Assembly (NCBI GenBank): GCA_016858145.1
Contig: JAEHOE010000129.1
Location: forward strand, 62,001-126,000
Direction: 5' to 3'
Source: Edaphochlamys debaryana
Lineage: Eukaryota; Chlorophyta; Chlorophyceae; Chlamydomonadales
DNA: 64,000 nt
The translations under genes and the position numbers were made by a program. Below the pieces are notes generated by a model, which was not told the DNA's origin, made no database searches, and saw nothing but the letters and a program-made list of their open reading frames with translations. Below are positions 1 to 12,152 of this stretch, one piece after another; positions within the stretch are counted from its first letter, which is position 1, and every line of letters begins with the position of its first letter.

Positions 1-1
1 C

Positions 2-1486
2 ATCCCGGCGGCAGCCGTAGAGCACGGGGGGCAACAGGGGGCCGTGGCTTCCAGCCACCACCCTCAGCAGCTCGGGGGGTCAGGGATGGGGCAGCAGGGG
101 CAGTCCCAGCCGTCCCAACAGCAGCAGCAGTCGCTACAGGGCGACGGCTCTGGGCCGGGGCTGGCGGGGAGCTCGGGGCGACAGGGCAGCGGCACGGGCG
201 CGGTCGTGCCGGCGCCAGCGGGGAGCAACGGCACGGGGCCTTCGGAGCCGGAGCAGCCCCAGGCGCCGCCCTCCAAGCCCACAAGCTCGGGGAACGACAG
301 CCTCGGCTCCATTTTCGGCGACGTGGAGGAGTTCACCCGCGACTTCGGGCGCATCCCCTCGCCGCCACCGCTCCCACCCGACTTCCACACCGCCTCGTCC
401 GGCGCTGGCCCCGGCATGCTGTTCAACTTCGGGCAGTTTGGCCAGAAGCTGCCGCGCTCCTCGAGCCACACGCGCCTCGACAAGAACCTCTCGGCCATGG
501 GCCTCAGCATCGATCCCGCCATCGAGGGCGACCTCCTGTACGACCACACGGATGACGGAGACCTGATGCAGCTGCTGTTCGGCGTGCCCGACGAGCTCCC
601 CACCATGGCCACCATCCACCTGCACAAGTGGAGCAACGAGGCGGACGAGGAGGACGGGGCGGAGGGCGGCGGCGGGCGGCCGGGCCCGGTGGAGGGCGGC
701 GCTGCGAGCAGCGGCGGCGCGGCGGAGCGGACAGGCGCCAACGGCGGCGCGCCGGGGGCGTCGTCGTCAAGCCAGGCGCCGCCGTCGCCGCCGCCCGTGC
801 CGCCGCCGCAGCAGGGTGTGCACGTCGCGACGGGGCAGAACGGGAAAACAGCGCATGTCGAGGCCGGCGATGCGCACGGGAGCACAAACGGACCAGAGTC
901 TTACATTGTGAGTGCCGTGCCTGCGTGCGTTGCGAGGGGAATGGATCACAGGCTGTGGGAGGGGAGGCATGGCCTGGAAGAGGAAGCGGCGACGGGGATT
1001 TTCGGGGGCCCTTGCGTTTGTCCGGACGGCGCGCCCAGTGAACGCAAAAAATTCGCCCCAGCCCGTAGCGGCGTCCTGCATGCCTGCAATCTCGTCCTCG
1101 AAAAGCCGGGATACTAATTCACTAGCGCTGCTCACGTTTTCCCCCCGACAGGTGCACCACGGCGGCGGGGGCGGGAAGCTTGGGGCACTTCTCAACGGGG
1201 CCAGCGGGCAGGGGCACAACGGCGACGAACACCACCGGTAAGGCCAGGGGCTCTTGTGGCTGTGGATGCAGCGGGTGTGGCGGAATTATGCGGGGGGCGG
1301 CGCTGCAGGGCACGGGCAGCGTTGAAGGGCGGTGGCAGTGGCCTGGTAGTGCATGAGGCATGCGAGGGACGGCTGGCGAGGGCTGGTCGGCGTTTGAAGA
1401 TTTTCGTCGTCCCTTCTTTCGTTGCGGCTCGCAGGGACCACCTCCTGGACGCGGAGACCTTTCGCCTCTTGCAATCGTGTGACTAA
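2..1486 (+). CDS. Unrecognised Gln/Pro/Ser/Gly-rich protein, 5' end outside the window
   Basis: Exons read as 2-907, 1152-1237 and 1435-1486 (about 347 residues visible). The frame is open to the first base of the window, so the true start is upstream. The donor at 908 (GTGAGT) and acceptor CAG at 1149-1151 join in phase 0; the donor at 1238 (GTAAGG) and acceptor at 1432-1434 split an Arg codon; the stop is TAA at 1484. The protein starts with a Gln-rich segment. A better-conserved-looking acidic/hydrophobic core follows at about 430-640, including LGSIFGDVEEFTRDFG and LLYDHTDDGDLMQLLFG. After that come acidic, Gly/Ala and Pro-rich stretches and a His/Gly-rich segment. I recognise no domain. 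The composition would suit a regulatory or scaffold protein, but that is a guess. The last short exon is the least certain part. Confidence 0.55.
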
Positions 1487-2954
1487 GACCGCCGAGTGGC
1501 GGTTGATGCGGTTGGCGGCCTGAGCCGCCCGCGCGAGCCGAGCCCCGGCCGCCACCGCGCACGGCGAGGTCACCTGCACGGCTGGCGACGGGCCGCTCCA
1601 GCGCCGCAGCGGTTGCGGAAGGCACGGCCCGGCGCGGCTCACAATTAATTCCGATGCCGTTGCTGTATCGGCGCTAGTCCTCATATAGCGTCGACGTATG
1701 ACGCTCGTTTGCTGGTATATGCTGGTTTGCTCGGATGAGATAGGATGCACGCCTGGCGGCCACGTCGCGGGTTGGATTGCGGCGCAGGTCGGTCGCGGAT
1801 ACCAAGACTTGCATGAGCCGTGGCCCCGGCTTTGGAGCGGTGGCTGTGGCGACGGGTCGTGTGTACCAGCGTGTATGGGGCTTCTTACCTAAGTATGCCC
1901 TTCTTCCCCCGCACGGTCCGAGGGCCCGCCCCAGCGTCGCGCCGCGCACGCGCACCCCAAGCGTGACGGTCGCGACGAGAGTGCCTTGGAACGAGCGAGG
2001 AGCAGGGTTGCATTATCTATCGTGCCCGTGTCCGTGAGCATTGAGGGTGTTTGCTTCAGTGCTGTTGAGTGGTGTGGTGCCTAATGCGTAAGCCCAAGGC
2101 GGGAGGGCGGTGCCTCGTGGTGTGGTTCCCTTATGTAGCGTTACACACGGGTATCGGCGTCTATCGCAAGGGCGAGGGTTTGCAGAGTGACTGGGTCGTC
2201 GGGATGTGGAGTGGGGCGGATTATCATCGTGTCTTCGGCGTCACAGCTCTGGACCACAGTTTTGCCTCCGACGGCTGCGCAGGCTGCGGCAGCGCCGGGG
2301 CGGCACCCCCGTTGCAGTCTGGCGCCGCAGGCGCAGCCGGGGAGCCCTCGGGCAGCCCTCACTGAACTGGGGGAAAGGCATGTTGGGGCTGCTCCGGGGC
2401 CAGGAGCGGCGACCCGAGCGCGGATGAGGCGCGTGGGAGTAAAGCTTCCTCTTTCTGCATATATTGCGGCCGCCTTGCTAGCGGTGCGCCACCTAAAACA
2501 CAGCATCGCCAGTCGAACGTGGCGCTTTGGTTGTGTCCCATGGTGCCTCGAGCCGGGAGGCGGCCATTTGGATTCGCGTTGAGCACGGGGGCTTGACGCT
2601 GGGTGACATTGCTTTGGGGGGGCCCCCGCGCACTCTCGTAAAAACGTCCTCGCGAATGCGGGGCGGGTGCGCGGGGTGCGGGCGCTGTTTTGCATTGGCT
2701 TCTAGCGCCAGGGCGCCCGTTGCTAGGGAACCGGCGCCAGGTTTTGGAGTTGATTTGACGGCCGGCGGGCCCTTGCCGCCAGCGTGCTGGACTAGCGTCG
2801 GGCACTTGTACGAGAGAGAGGGAGGGTGAGAAGACGAGGGAACGGCTGTGGGGTCTGAACGTTGCCGAAATGAAGAGAGACACACGAGGGGTGAGCAATC
2901 TTGAGTGGACCGCACGCTAAATAAGTTTGTCTTTTAATCTCGGCGAAATCCTCG

Positions 2955-3138
2955 ACGCCCCTACCGCATCCACGGTCTCCTCAAGCACATCTTCACCAGT
3001 GTGGGAATCCGGCTGCTCTAGGCCTCGTAGCGGTTGTACTACGCGGGGGCTTTGCCCTCCTCCCCGTCCAGCTGCTCCAGCAAGTCTGCCGGTCCGCGAA
3101 ACGCTGCATGTGCAGGGCCATGCATTGACCACAAGGCT
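2955..3138 (+). pseudogene. Possible decayed coding fragment
   Basis: One frame reads RPYRIHGLLKHIFTSVGI then RLL and a stop, with mostly G or C in third codon positions. Immediately downstream, shifted by a base, another frame reads VVLRGGFALLPVQLLQQVCR and continues SAKRCMCRAMH to a stop near 3126. The two together look like one coding segment broken by a frameshift, but I recognise no family. The third frame is also open (2927-3277), so chance is a real alternative in such GC-rich DNA. Confidence 0.2.
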
Positions 3139-4930
3139 GCCCAGGCAGGTCTGCCGGTCCCTGCACACCCGCACCAACACCCCCACCACCACCGCAACTA
3201 CGGTGAGCTCCTCCTGCTGTGGGCCTTGCGTGTTGGATGGCAAGGATGCCATGACTGCATCCAGTAGGAACCGCTGAAGGGGGAGGGTCTGAACCATGTG
3301 GGCTGCGCCGTGCCGCCGTCTACGAAGTGTGCCCCGTTGACACCCGGGTATTCTCCAGTAAACTCTGCCGCGTCGCCCCCCGTGCTACTTCTCCTGGGGT
3401 TTCTGCCGTTGAAGACCCACAGGGAAAGGTTAAGGAGTGAGGCAAGGTGACATGTCCTCGGTTCATCACCCCAAGGTAATCCCGCTGCCTGCTTCAGTTG
3501 CTGCCATGCCTTGGCTAGCGGCGACTGCTTCCCCGAGGTGGGCCACGCTTGCCCCGTCCTGCTTGGCCTCCCCATCGTCCGCTAACCACACATGTCGCGC
3601 CGTACTGGCTGCTCGGCCGCCTGTGGCTTGTTGCTTTGCCCCGCCCCTCTCCCCCATACATAGGTCTCCACCGCTCCTCCGGCGGCTCTGGGGTGTGCTA
3701 GTGGCTCCGCTGCCTGCCTCGTCGCGCTGGCATGCGCCTTTGAAGAAGTTCCTGACGCTCTTTCACCATCCTGCGGCGGTTTTTCCGTCACCTACAGGTC
3801 TGTATGATGATGCTGGGCGGGTCCGGGACTGTAGCGAGCCGCCGGAGACGCTGCGCGCCAGACCGCGCGCGGCACACACAGGCAACCTGCCCCAGGTAAC
3901 TCGTGTGTGGGAGGCTTCGGACGGCTTCAGGCGGCTTTGGAAGGCTTCGGTGTGCCGCCTGGCTTTGAGGGACGTCGCTCTCTGCTCGCAAGAGCAGGGT
4001 TGCGGGTAGTCGTTCGCCAGTGCTCCGCAATGTTGATGCACTTTGCTGGCCTTGCTTATCGCCTAACTCGTCTCCCGTGTCTCCTTTCCCCCGAGGTGTG
4101 CCCTCGCGCACTCGCTACTCTAGGTACTGCCCAGTCTCCCCTGGCCCCCTGTCATAATCAAGCACCAGCGCCCCTTCCCCAGGGCCAGACGGCTGAAAAA
4201 GCCCCGAAGCGTGACCAGCGAAGGGGCCAAGTCCACGGCATGCCCTGCTAGCCCGCAAGACACGCACACACGTCCGTCAAACAGTCCCGAAAGACAGCAC
4301 CCTCCGCTACTTCTTCCCACCACGCAGTGCCATCTGCTACACGCATCAGGCGCCCTGGCTTGCCAATGACCCCTTGATGCACCCTGCGTCATCCGATGGC
4401 TGCCTGGCGCCTGGGGGCCCGGAGCTGTGCGCGCCCTCGTCGCTTGCATTGCAATTGCTTGAAGTTCAGCGTCATCACGGCATGCCGTGTCGCGCTTAGA
4501 TGCCTGCTTCTCCTGCCACTGTGCTCGAACTCCGTACTAGCAATCAATGAAATGGTGAGCCCCTCACTCACATTCAGGCCACACGATCCGCCTGATGCCC
4601 ACACCGCCCCATGTGTACACTCGCTTGCATTGCACGAGGGCTCCAAACCCACACGCGCCCAGCACGCTCACCATCGCTATCACACACGAGGCCAGAGCGC
4701 CATTCTGAGGCCGGCTGTAATGCATGTTCTCACCGGCGGACGAGGCAGGGTGTGCAAGTCTGCAGAGCCCAGACGAGCTCCGCCTGGCGAGGGCCTCTTG
4801 CCTCGGCAGACCAACAGCGCCGTGGGGACTCAGCCCTGGCTTCAAGTCACAACAATAACATAACAAGTACGAGCGGTCACGGCCGTCGACGCGGCTGTAG
4901 CTCCGCTACGTAACCACGTGTCAACTAGCG

Positions 4931-5024
4931 CAGGTTCGCATGCCAAGCTTGCCAAGTCTAAAGCCAAGGCCAAGCTTGCCAAGCTTCCAAGCCAGGTTCG
5001 CATGCCAAGCTTCCAAGCCAAGGC
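4931..5024. repeat. Short direct repeats (20-bp unit CAGGTTCGCATGCCAAGCTT)
   Basis: The 20-bp unit is present exactly at 4931-4950 and 4993-5012. The sequence between and after is built from related CCAAGCTTGCCAAG / CCAAGCTTCCAAGCC words. It lies about 65 bp past the stop of the minus-strand kinase, so it falls in that gene's 3' UTR or just beyond. Confidence 0.7.
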
Positions 5025-5088
5025 ACCACCCTCCGCCCTGCCCGCCCTCGGGGCGGGTGGGGGTGCACGCTCCGCTACCGCGCTGACC

Positions 5089-8000
5089 TCAGCTGGCGCC
5101 ACATGTTGCGCAGCTGCGTGAACTGCTTGTGCACGTGTGTCGACCGCTCATCAGCAAGCTTCTGCGGAGGGGGGCAGGTTCAATCAGAGTGTTCAGGAGC
5201 GGTCCACTCAGTGCCCGGTAGTGCAAGCAGGGCCGCATGCACCCAGCAGAGGGTGTTCTTGCTCGGCCGCTTCCTCCAAGCGGTTTGGCCTTGACATCGA
5301 ACTCGCGCGGCCTAGGTACCCACCCAGCGGCCCAATCTGCTTTGCCCCAACCAACCTCAACCTCCACACGCGCCCCAGGCGCCATGCTCGTAAGTAGCCC
5401 CAGCTGCCCCCCGCTATGCTCGCTCACCAAGTCCGCATATGTCACTTCCGCCGGCTCGTTGTCCAGCCGTTCCAGGACCCGGTCCTGAACGTCACGCCGC
5501 GTCCAGGGGTGCGCCAGGACTTGGGCCATGCTTAGCCGTTTCTGCGGCTCGACGCACAGCATGCCGTCCAGGAGGTCCCGCAGGTCAGCACTCACGTGCG
5601 AAGGCCACGGCCGCTGCGCCGGCCACCACCGGCCCTCCGCCTTGTTCGTAAGGAACTGGCGGCGGTGGTCAACGCGGCGTTCATCTAGCGGCGTGTTGAG
5701 GTCTGACGGCAGGAAGTAGTAGGGCAGGCCGCCGATGGCCATCTGGGTACCGGTACCGGTAAAGGACGCGGGGAGGGGGGCCAGAGGGTGGACCAGGGAG
5801 GTGTGAAGGCATGGCGTGTGGGGTAGTCAAAGTGGGCATGCGTGTGGCTAGCTAGGGTTGAGCTCCGTCAGGGCTCCCGCACTGTCGTACCGTACCTCGT
5901 ACAGGGTCACGCCCGCGCTGTACACTGCGCGGAGCAGATCAGAGGGACACGGAGATGGAGATGGGTTGCACCGCGAGTGGCGGAGTCTTGGGTCCCGGCT
6001 CCACCCTGCATCTGTTCCGTACGACGGGACGGGCCAACCCACCGTCGACTTTGGCACCATCGTAGCTGCCGTTTGCGTCTCGCAGCTTCTCATCCATCAC
6101 CTCAGGCGCCTGGTACACCAGCGTGCCCACATTGCTCGACAGCTCGCCCTGAGTGTGGCGGCACTTGCTGAGCCCAAAGTCGCCGATCTAGGGGCATTCG
6201 CAGACACAGGTAGAAGGGAAGGTCAAGGCGGTTAGCCGTCAAGGAGTGTAGATTGGAGGTGGACAGGTTGCTTGGCTTGGGGGCGCGCGCGGGGGCTGCC
6301 ATCGAACGTGGACGTAGGCACGTACGCCCCGGCCCCACTCACCATGAGCTCATCGTTTCCGTGCAGCAGGCAGTTCGCGGGCTTGACGTCCCTGCAGGCA
6401 CGGCGGAGGGGCCGTACGTCTATAATTGAGGCGGACGGGTTACGGTGCACACGCGCACGGCGGCAGTGAGATGCGGCTCCTGTCTGCCCACGTGGCTTAG
6501 TGATGCGGCGCCAGCTTAGTCATGCGCGCGCAGGAAAGCATGAGTCAGGCGGTATGTGTTCAGGGCTGCTTGCGTGAGCCAGGGTAGCGTAGGCATGGTG
6601 GAAGCTGGCCATGCGCCTGGCTTACAGATGGTGTGCAAGGCTCGAGAGGGGCGGGCAGAGGGTAGGGCAGGCAAACCTTGATCCGCACGTACGGTACAGC
6701 ACGCGCCCCACCTGTTGTACACCTTGTACGCGTGGCAGTGGCGCAGGCCGCTCACCTGCAAAAGGAGGCCCAGCACCGTTGCCGGTCAATAAACCTACTG
6801 GCTCTGCTCCAGAAGCAACCGCGGAGCACTTGGGCAGGCCGTACCCCCTACCGTCCGGTGCATCTCCAGCCAGGTGCACGCCAGCCCCTGCCCTCACTGT
6901 CCCAGCTGTGGTCGCAGCGGCTAGGGCAAGAAAGCAGACATCTTGTAGCTTCCCTGTGGTGACCCGCCGGTGACCCGTTTTTGGTCCGTTTGCGGTCCGC
7001 CCAAGGCTGGCGAGCCGCTCGGGAACCGCGCTGGCGAGCCGCTCGGGAACCGCGCTACGTACGGTAGGGCCCCCGGTCTGCCCTCCACGGGTGACCACGA
7101 GCTAAGCGCGTCCGCTTTACGGGTTGCAGGCCGGGCGACAGACTGACAGGTCTGGGCCGCGCCGCCAGCGCATCGCCACCAATCCAGTCATGCTGGGCCG
7201 ATCGAGAGACACGTGGCAATCGGTACAGCGGTACTGCGGTCCTGCCATGCCCGCATCGACGAGAGGCATCCTGGGGGCTGGAGCTTGATCTAGCATATCG
7301 ATGTGGCTTCATGTTGGCCCCTCTCACCAGCTGCAGGAAGTACCACTTGGCACGTGCCTCGAGTAGCCTGCCGCCCTTTGAGTCCACGTGCGCAGCTAGG
7401 GTCCCGCCGCTGGCATACTGGAGCACCTAGGTCGGCGAGGGTGGGGGCGGGTTTCAAGACGCATACCCCGTCAATTTCACCCGCCGCTCCAAAGGGGGCC
7501 CCGCGTTGCACGGGTATCACGATGCTAATGATGCGGACCTCGTGTGCCTTGATGCCCCAGCCGCCAGGACGTGGATCCTGAGATCCAGGATTAACAGCGC
7601 CCCCTGCTCACTTGCGTACCGACCGTACCGGCCGCAAAGGACTCACCAGGTACATGCGACCCCCTATAGCCGCGTCCGTGCCGTTGTTCGCTGGCGCCGT
7701 TGCCCGCTCTGTGAGGCCGACCTGGTTATAGTTTGAACGCCACAACAGCTTGTCAGCTGGCGTGGCAGGCTTCGGCCATGCGAGGCAATTGTGTTTGGCT
7801 GCAGCCCTCCGCAGCCCGTGCTTGGGCACAGGGGACCACACATCATGGCCGGCATGCACGAGGTGGCTAGGACTCACATCAAGTAGTTTGCAGATGCAGG
7901 GATGATCGAGGGCGCTCTGATTGTACACCTCGCGACCAAGCTTGTCTAGGTCGTCGCTGTTGCAGCTCGCGAGTAGGGTCTGCAGGGGTGTGGGGGCAAC

Positions 8001-8184
8001 ACTTCTTCGGGCGTCGTGGGGGAGGGGAAAGGGGGGGGAGGGGGGGGCCAAGCACCCCCACCTCAACAACCTTGACAGCGATGTCCTCAGCCTCGCCTCT
8101 CTCGTTTACGCGTTGGCAATGCCAAACCTGCGCAAGGCATCCATCGCGGACCGAATCGGCGGTCGTTAACCGCAACGAAGACAT
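5089..8184 (-). CDS. SnRK2/CAMK-like Ser/Thr protein kinase with degenerate glycine loop
   Basis: Nine exons on the minus strand: 8184-8062, 7979-7878, 7577-7521, 7426-7328, 6755-6712, 6391-6343, 6187-6043, 5924-5896, 5742-5089. All have GT...AG borders, phases agree, and they sum to 1302 nt (433 aa). Landmarks: AVK with Lys38, alpha-C Glu58 (REVYNQSALDHP), hinge VLQYASGGTL, catalytic loop YNRDVKPANCLL (Asp143, Asn148), DFG at 161-163, VGTLVYQAPEV, VYSAGVTLYE, and a C-lobe end QKRLSMAQVLAHPW. The order and the YASGG / GTLVYQAPEV / SAGVTLYE motifs resemble SnRK2 and related kinases. Oddities: the glycine-rich loop is reduced to RDGCLAQV, and the His of HRD is Asn. The C-terminal ~90 residues after the kinase fold are not recognised. 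The Met at 8184 is the nearest to the kinase core; an in-frame Met also exists at 8259. Intron 6756-7327 contains a 24-bp tandem duplication. Confidence 0.85.
7007..7054. repeat. 24-bp tandem duplication in a kinase intron
   Basis: Two adjacent perfect copies, 7007-7030 and 7031-7054, of a unit starting CTGGCGAGCCGCTCGGGAAC. It lies in the largest intron of the SnRK2-like kinase. It is a local duplication with no visible function. Confidence 0.85.
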
Positions 8185-8997
8185 GAGTGTCGTCACACAA
8201 CCCGCTGTTGAAAAGGAATCACACGCTGTGGTTGCGTGCACGCGTCGCGCGTCGGGCATGCTCCTTCGTTCCTTGCCTTGCTGAAAGCGCCGCGTCCGAG
8301 AAAGACCGCCTGCCCCAGCTCTCTGGGCAGTCCAAGCTCGACTGCCTCGATGTGCTGTGCGGGAGCTTGCTGCGGGTGACCCTGGGCCGGTGCGCGCGCA
8401 CCCAGCATTTGGCGAAAAGGGAGGAAGGGAATTGTAGGTACGTCTGCGTATGACTCAAAGCATAAGTAGCTAACCAGGGCGGAGGAGGGCGAAGCAACGA
8501 TATCGGTCGGCATGGGCCGCTGGGCCCAGAGCAGGCCCAGGCCGGCACATGTGGATCACTGACGCATTGAGGCCAGTGCCTACCCACGCAGCTGTCGCCA
8601 TGCTGATGTACTTTGACGAGGTGGAACAGGCGTGGGGGAGGAGCCCTGGTACATCCAGACATGCACGCGTGCTGGCGTGGTTGATTGGGCGGTGGACGGG
8701 GCTGTCACAGCAGGGGCCCGGGGTTCGAGGGCAGGAGGCCCTCGCGGTGCGGCTGGTGCGAGGCAAGCGTGCGGGCATCCTCGGGAGTGCGGGTGATCGG
8801 CAGCAGAACCCCCTGCACACAAACACACTGCAGCCAGCCGCACGACCAGCGACGCAATGCACACCCAACTTTGCTCGCCTGGACAGTGCTGTCGCTGACA
8901 GCGAGGGTAGCTCGACACCACCTGACATTCTGCCCGGCGAGCTCGCGGGCAACAGACGGTAGTCAGAGCGCATTCTGCTACCACTTCAACTGCCTCA
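8185..8997. promoter_or_regulatory. Shared 5' region between two divergent genes
   Basis: About 0.8 kb separates the start codon of the minus-strand kinase from that of the plus-strand unknown gene. It should hold both promoters and 5' UTRs. I see no clear TATA box. One plus-strand frame is open at 8549-8962, but it shows no family resemblance and is probably chance. Confidence 0.45.
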
Positions 8998-11900
8998 ATG
9001 GCACAAGGAGTAGTAAGGCGCCTAGCGAGCGTCGACGAAGCGCTTGACTTCATGTCGACGTTTGCGGAGACGCACTTGCTGCTCGGCTTCGGAAGTGCAG
9101 CACAGTATGCCAACCCAGAGCAAGCACTAACGGACTTGGAACCCTCCGTGACTGCTATCCAGCGCCGCACGGCGGGCAAGGTGGGGCGCAAAAGCCGGGC
9201 ATTTCGGGATGCCCCTCGCGCCGGTCCTCGCTGCCCCGACCGCCCCCCTCCGCCCATTCCTCACCTCATTCTGTCCACACACACCCCGCCCCCTGCCCCC
9301 CGCACCCAACCGAAACACACCAGTGGCTGCTTCTGTACGGAGGCGATCCCGCCCGACCCGACGCCCCAGACGTAGGCCTCCTGGCGGCACGCCTGGCCGC
9401 GACCTGGGGCTGTCCCGTGCTCGCCCCCGTCGTACAGATCGGGCCCAGCCCCCCGCCTCCACTCCAGCCCCACGTGACTCACTACCTCGTGTGAGCGGGG
9501 CCGGGCAGGAGGGGGGCAGAGTGTCAGAGGGAGCGCGCGGGGTGGGCGGACCATGCCCTAGAAGGGGCCTGGCCTCGGGGGCAGGCCAAGAGCGGCCGGC
9601 GCCTGAGGGTGCGGCTGCGGGGATCGGGCTGGGCTGGGGCAGGAGTGCCTGCGGGCGTTGGGGTGATGGGGTGGTGGGGTGGTGGGGTCAAGAGCCCGTC
9701 TCTGACGTGTCCCTCCCAACCGGCACAGGCTACCGGCTGAGTACGAGGAAGAGGCGGAGACCGCTCCTGTCACCAACCCGCCCGCCGCACCACCCCTGGC
9801 TCCGGCTCCGGCTCCGGCTCTGGGAGCGTTAGCGCACCCCACGGGCTCGCCCCCTGCCAGCGAAGGGCACACGGCGAAGGGGAGTCCACCGGTAACCAGC
9901 GAAACCCTTGCAGCGCCTTCAGCCAACGACCACATCAGAAGTGCCTGCTTACCAGTAGCCGGCGAGCTAGGCAACCCGCCGGGGCAGGGCCTCGAGTCCC
10001 CACACGTAGGGGCCACGCTCGCTGCCTCCGGCTCCCCTGCTCTGGGCAAGCGCCCCGCTTCAGCGGTCGCCAGAAGCGCCGCTGGTCAGGCGGAGGGCCT
10101 CACAAGTAAAGACAGCGAATTCGATTGCCCAGGGGATAATGCAAGGCCAGCGCAGCGGCAGCGGCAGGACTGCAGCGGAGAGGCAGGCGCGGGCGCTGGG
10201 GCCGCTCCCGGCGCAAGCAGCTCAGAGGAGGCTGCAGCTTCGGCGGAAGCCAGCGACAACACGCGGAGCACACCTGCTCGCACCTTCGCGGTCCCAGATC
10301 CAGGGTCCACACTGGATCTAGTTCCTGCGGGGACGGCCTCCGCCGCAGGCCCTCCGCCGGCGCCTACGGCCCTGGCTGGGGGCACCAAAGCCGCCAGCGG
10401 GGCCGGGGCCAAAGCTATGGGGGCCGCTGCGGCCGACGCCGGAGCGGGGCGGGGGACCATTGTGTGGGGCGGCGTGCGCAACGGCCGCCCGGCGGGCCTC
10501 AGCGCCTTCTACCTGTCAGACCGGCTGCTCGGGTGGGTGGTGGGACGGGGGCAGGGAAGGGGCGGGCAGGGGAGGGAGCGGTGTGGGGGACCCGCACGCG
10601 GATCGGGTGGGTCGTGTCTGGCAGTGCTGAAGTCAGGGTGGGGCAGTGTGGGGTGACCCACTAAGCATAGATAGAGGGGATCCTTGTAAAGCGTTGAGGC
10701 CTGCATTCTGTCTGGACCACCGGATGCCCGTGTGGGTGATGAGAGGTCGAAAGGAAGGGGTGGGCAGGGCTGCGGCGAGAAGGCCTTGCACCGGGTTTGG
10801 GAGGGCCTTGAACAAGGGAGAGGGAGCGACGTGGGCACGGGCGCTGGGGGCACGGAGCTTGTAGGAGCGCACGGCTGCCGGGCTGCGGAGGCAAGGGGAG
10901 GGAGGAGTTCCTCGCCGTGTGGGGGCCGTGTGGCGCAGAGCGCATGTCAGGGGTTTAGCGGCACCCCTCTGAGTTCCCACCCCTAAAGTGCGCTACCCCG
11001 GCCTCTTCCTGCGCCCCGCATCCACCCCCACCACGCATAGGCCTCCTCGGCTCCTGACCGGACTGCTGGTGGCGGGAGGGGGCGGCGTGGCCCTACAGGT
11101 GAGGGGGTTTAGGGGCGAGGGGAGATCTTCGACAAGTTGACAAGTTCGGAGTAAGGGGGAGCGGGCGGCGTGGCTCTACAGGCAAGCAAGGGAGCGTTCT
11201 GAGCAAGGAGCAGAGGGACCAACGGGCCCGGTCGTGTACCTGCCGCGAGGGCAGAGGCAGCGCTCTGCCGCCCAACCTTCCCGCTGCATGGCCCCTGCAG
11301 GCGGCCGTGAGCCGCGTTGCGTGGGCCGTGAGCCCCTGTCCACATACCGTTCCGGCCCCTGCTCCGACGTCCGACCCCTGCCCGGTGGAGCTGACCGCTG
11401 TACTGTGTCCCGGTCCGTGAGCCCCGGCCGCACACACACCCTGCCTCCTTCCCTCCCTCCCTGCCTCCCTCCCTCCCTCCCTCAGGAGCTGGTGTACGCC
11501 GACAGTCGGGGCGTGCCCTGGACCTACGTGCCTTGCAGGTGAGGGAGGAGGAGGGGCGCTGGGGGCAGGATGGGAACGGGTGCAAGGGGGAAGGAAGGCG
11601 CGGGAGGGTGTTGCGCGAGGATGGTATGTAACCGGGGTTTAGCGAGGGGAGGGAGGGGCGTGATGTAGCATGCCGTACGGTCGAAACGGTGGGGAGGCTG
11701 AGGGTGCGGGGGGCCGAGGCGGGAGAGGTGGGAGGAGGGCGGCAGCCCGAGGCTGCAGCCCACACCCACACCCAACCTTTGGCGGGGCGGCTGAGGGGTG
11801 AGGGGGGCGGAAGCGCGAGGGCAGGGGCGGGCACAGCATCCAGCCGCAGCCGTTCGCGGAGACCGCCACACCCCGGCAGCAAACCCACGTCGCTCCGCCC

Positions 11901-12152
11901 GTGCCTTGCAGGGCCCGCAACGACGGCGTCTACGCCTGCCCCCTGGGCCCCGTGCACGCCTGGGCCACAGCGGCCCTGGCGCAGCGGGCGGGGAAGGGGC
12001 GCGAGGCGCGCGAGGGGGCGGGGGCGGGGGAGGCCGGGGCTCGGGGAGACGAGGCGCGGCAGCAGCGGGCGGAGGACACGGAGGCCGGGCAGCCCCGCCC
12101 GGCCGCAGATGCAAGCGGGGCTAGCAGCGTGCGAGCTAGGAGCTGTACGTGA
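8998..12152 (+). CDS. Conserved-looking protein of unknown function (two ordered ends, disordered middle)
   Basis: Six exons: 8998-9180, 9324-9490, 9729-10532, 11041-11098, 11486-11538, 11912-12152. Phases fit at every junction; total 1506 nt, 501 aa. The N-terminal ~117 residues look folded, with WLLLYGGDP followed by an alternating hydrophobic segment (GLLAARLAATWGCPVLAPVV). A long Ala/Pro/Ser/Gly-rich segment follows, about residues 125-365. A second ordered block is spread over four exons: GTIVWGGVRNGRPAGLSAFY, then LLTGLLVAGGGGVALQELVY, then RGVPWTYVP. The C-terminus is charged (Ala/Glu/Arg-rich). The YGGD and VAGGGG turns look like nucleotide-fold loops, but I know no family with this pair and assign no function. 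The start at 8998 is the first Met of the frame. Confidence 0.75.

Larger units (their letters stand above)
1487..5088. other. Intergenic stretch with weak coding remnants and short repeats
   Basis: About 3.6 kb between the end of the first gene and the stop of the minus-strand kinase. Reading frames on both strands are short and compositionally random. Two things stand out. A short stretch at 2955-3138 looks codon-biased in two successive frames (separate entry), and a 20-bp direct repeat lies at 4931-5012 (separate entry). Part of it must be 3' UTR of the two converging genes, but I saw no TGTAA close to either stop. Confidence 0.5.

Noticed and set aside
8549..8962. 137-codon plus-strand frame between the two divergent genes
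   Set aside because: No recognisable motif or splice continuation; lies where two promoters are expected.
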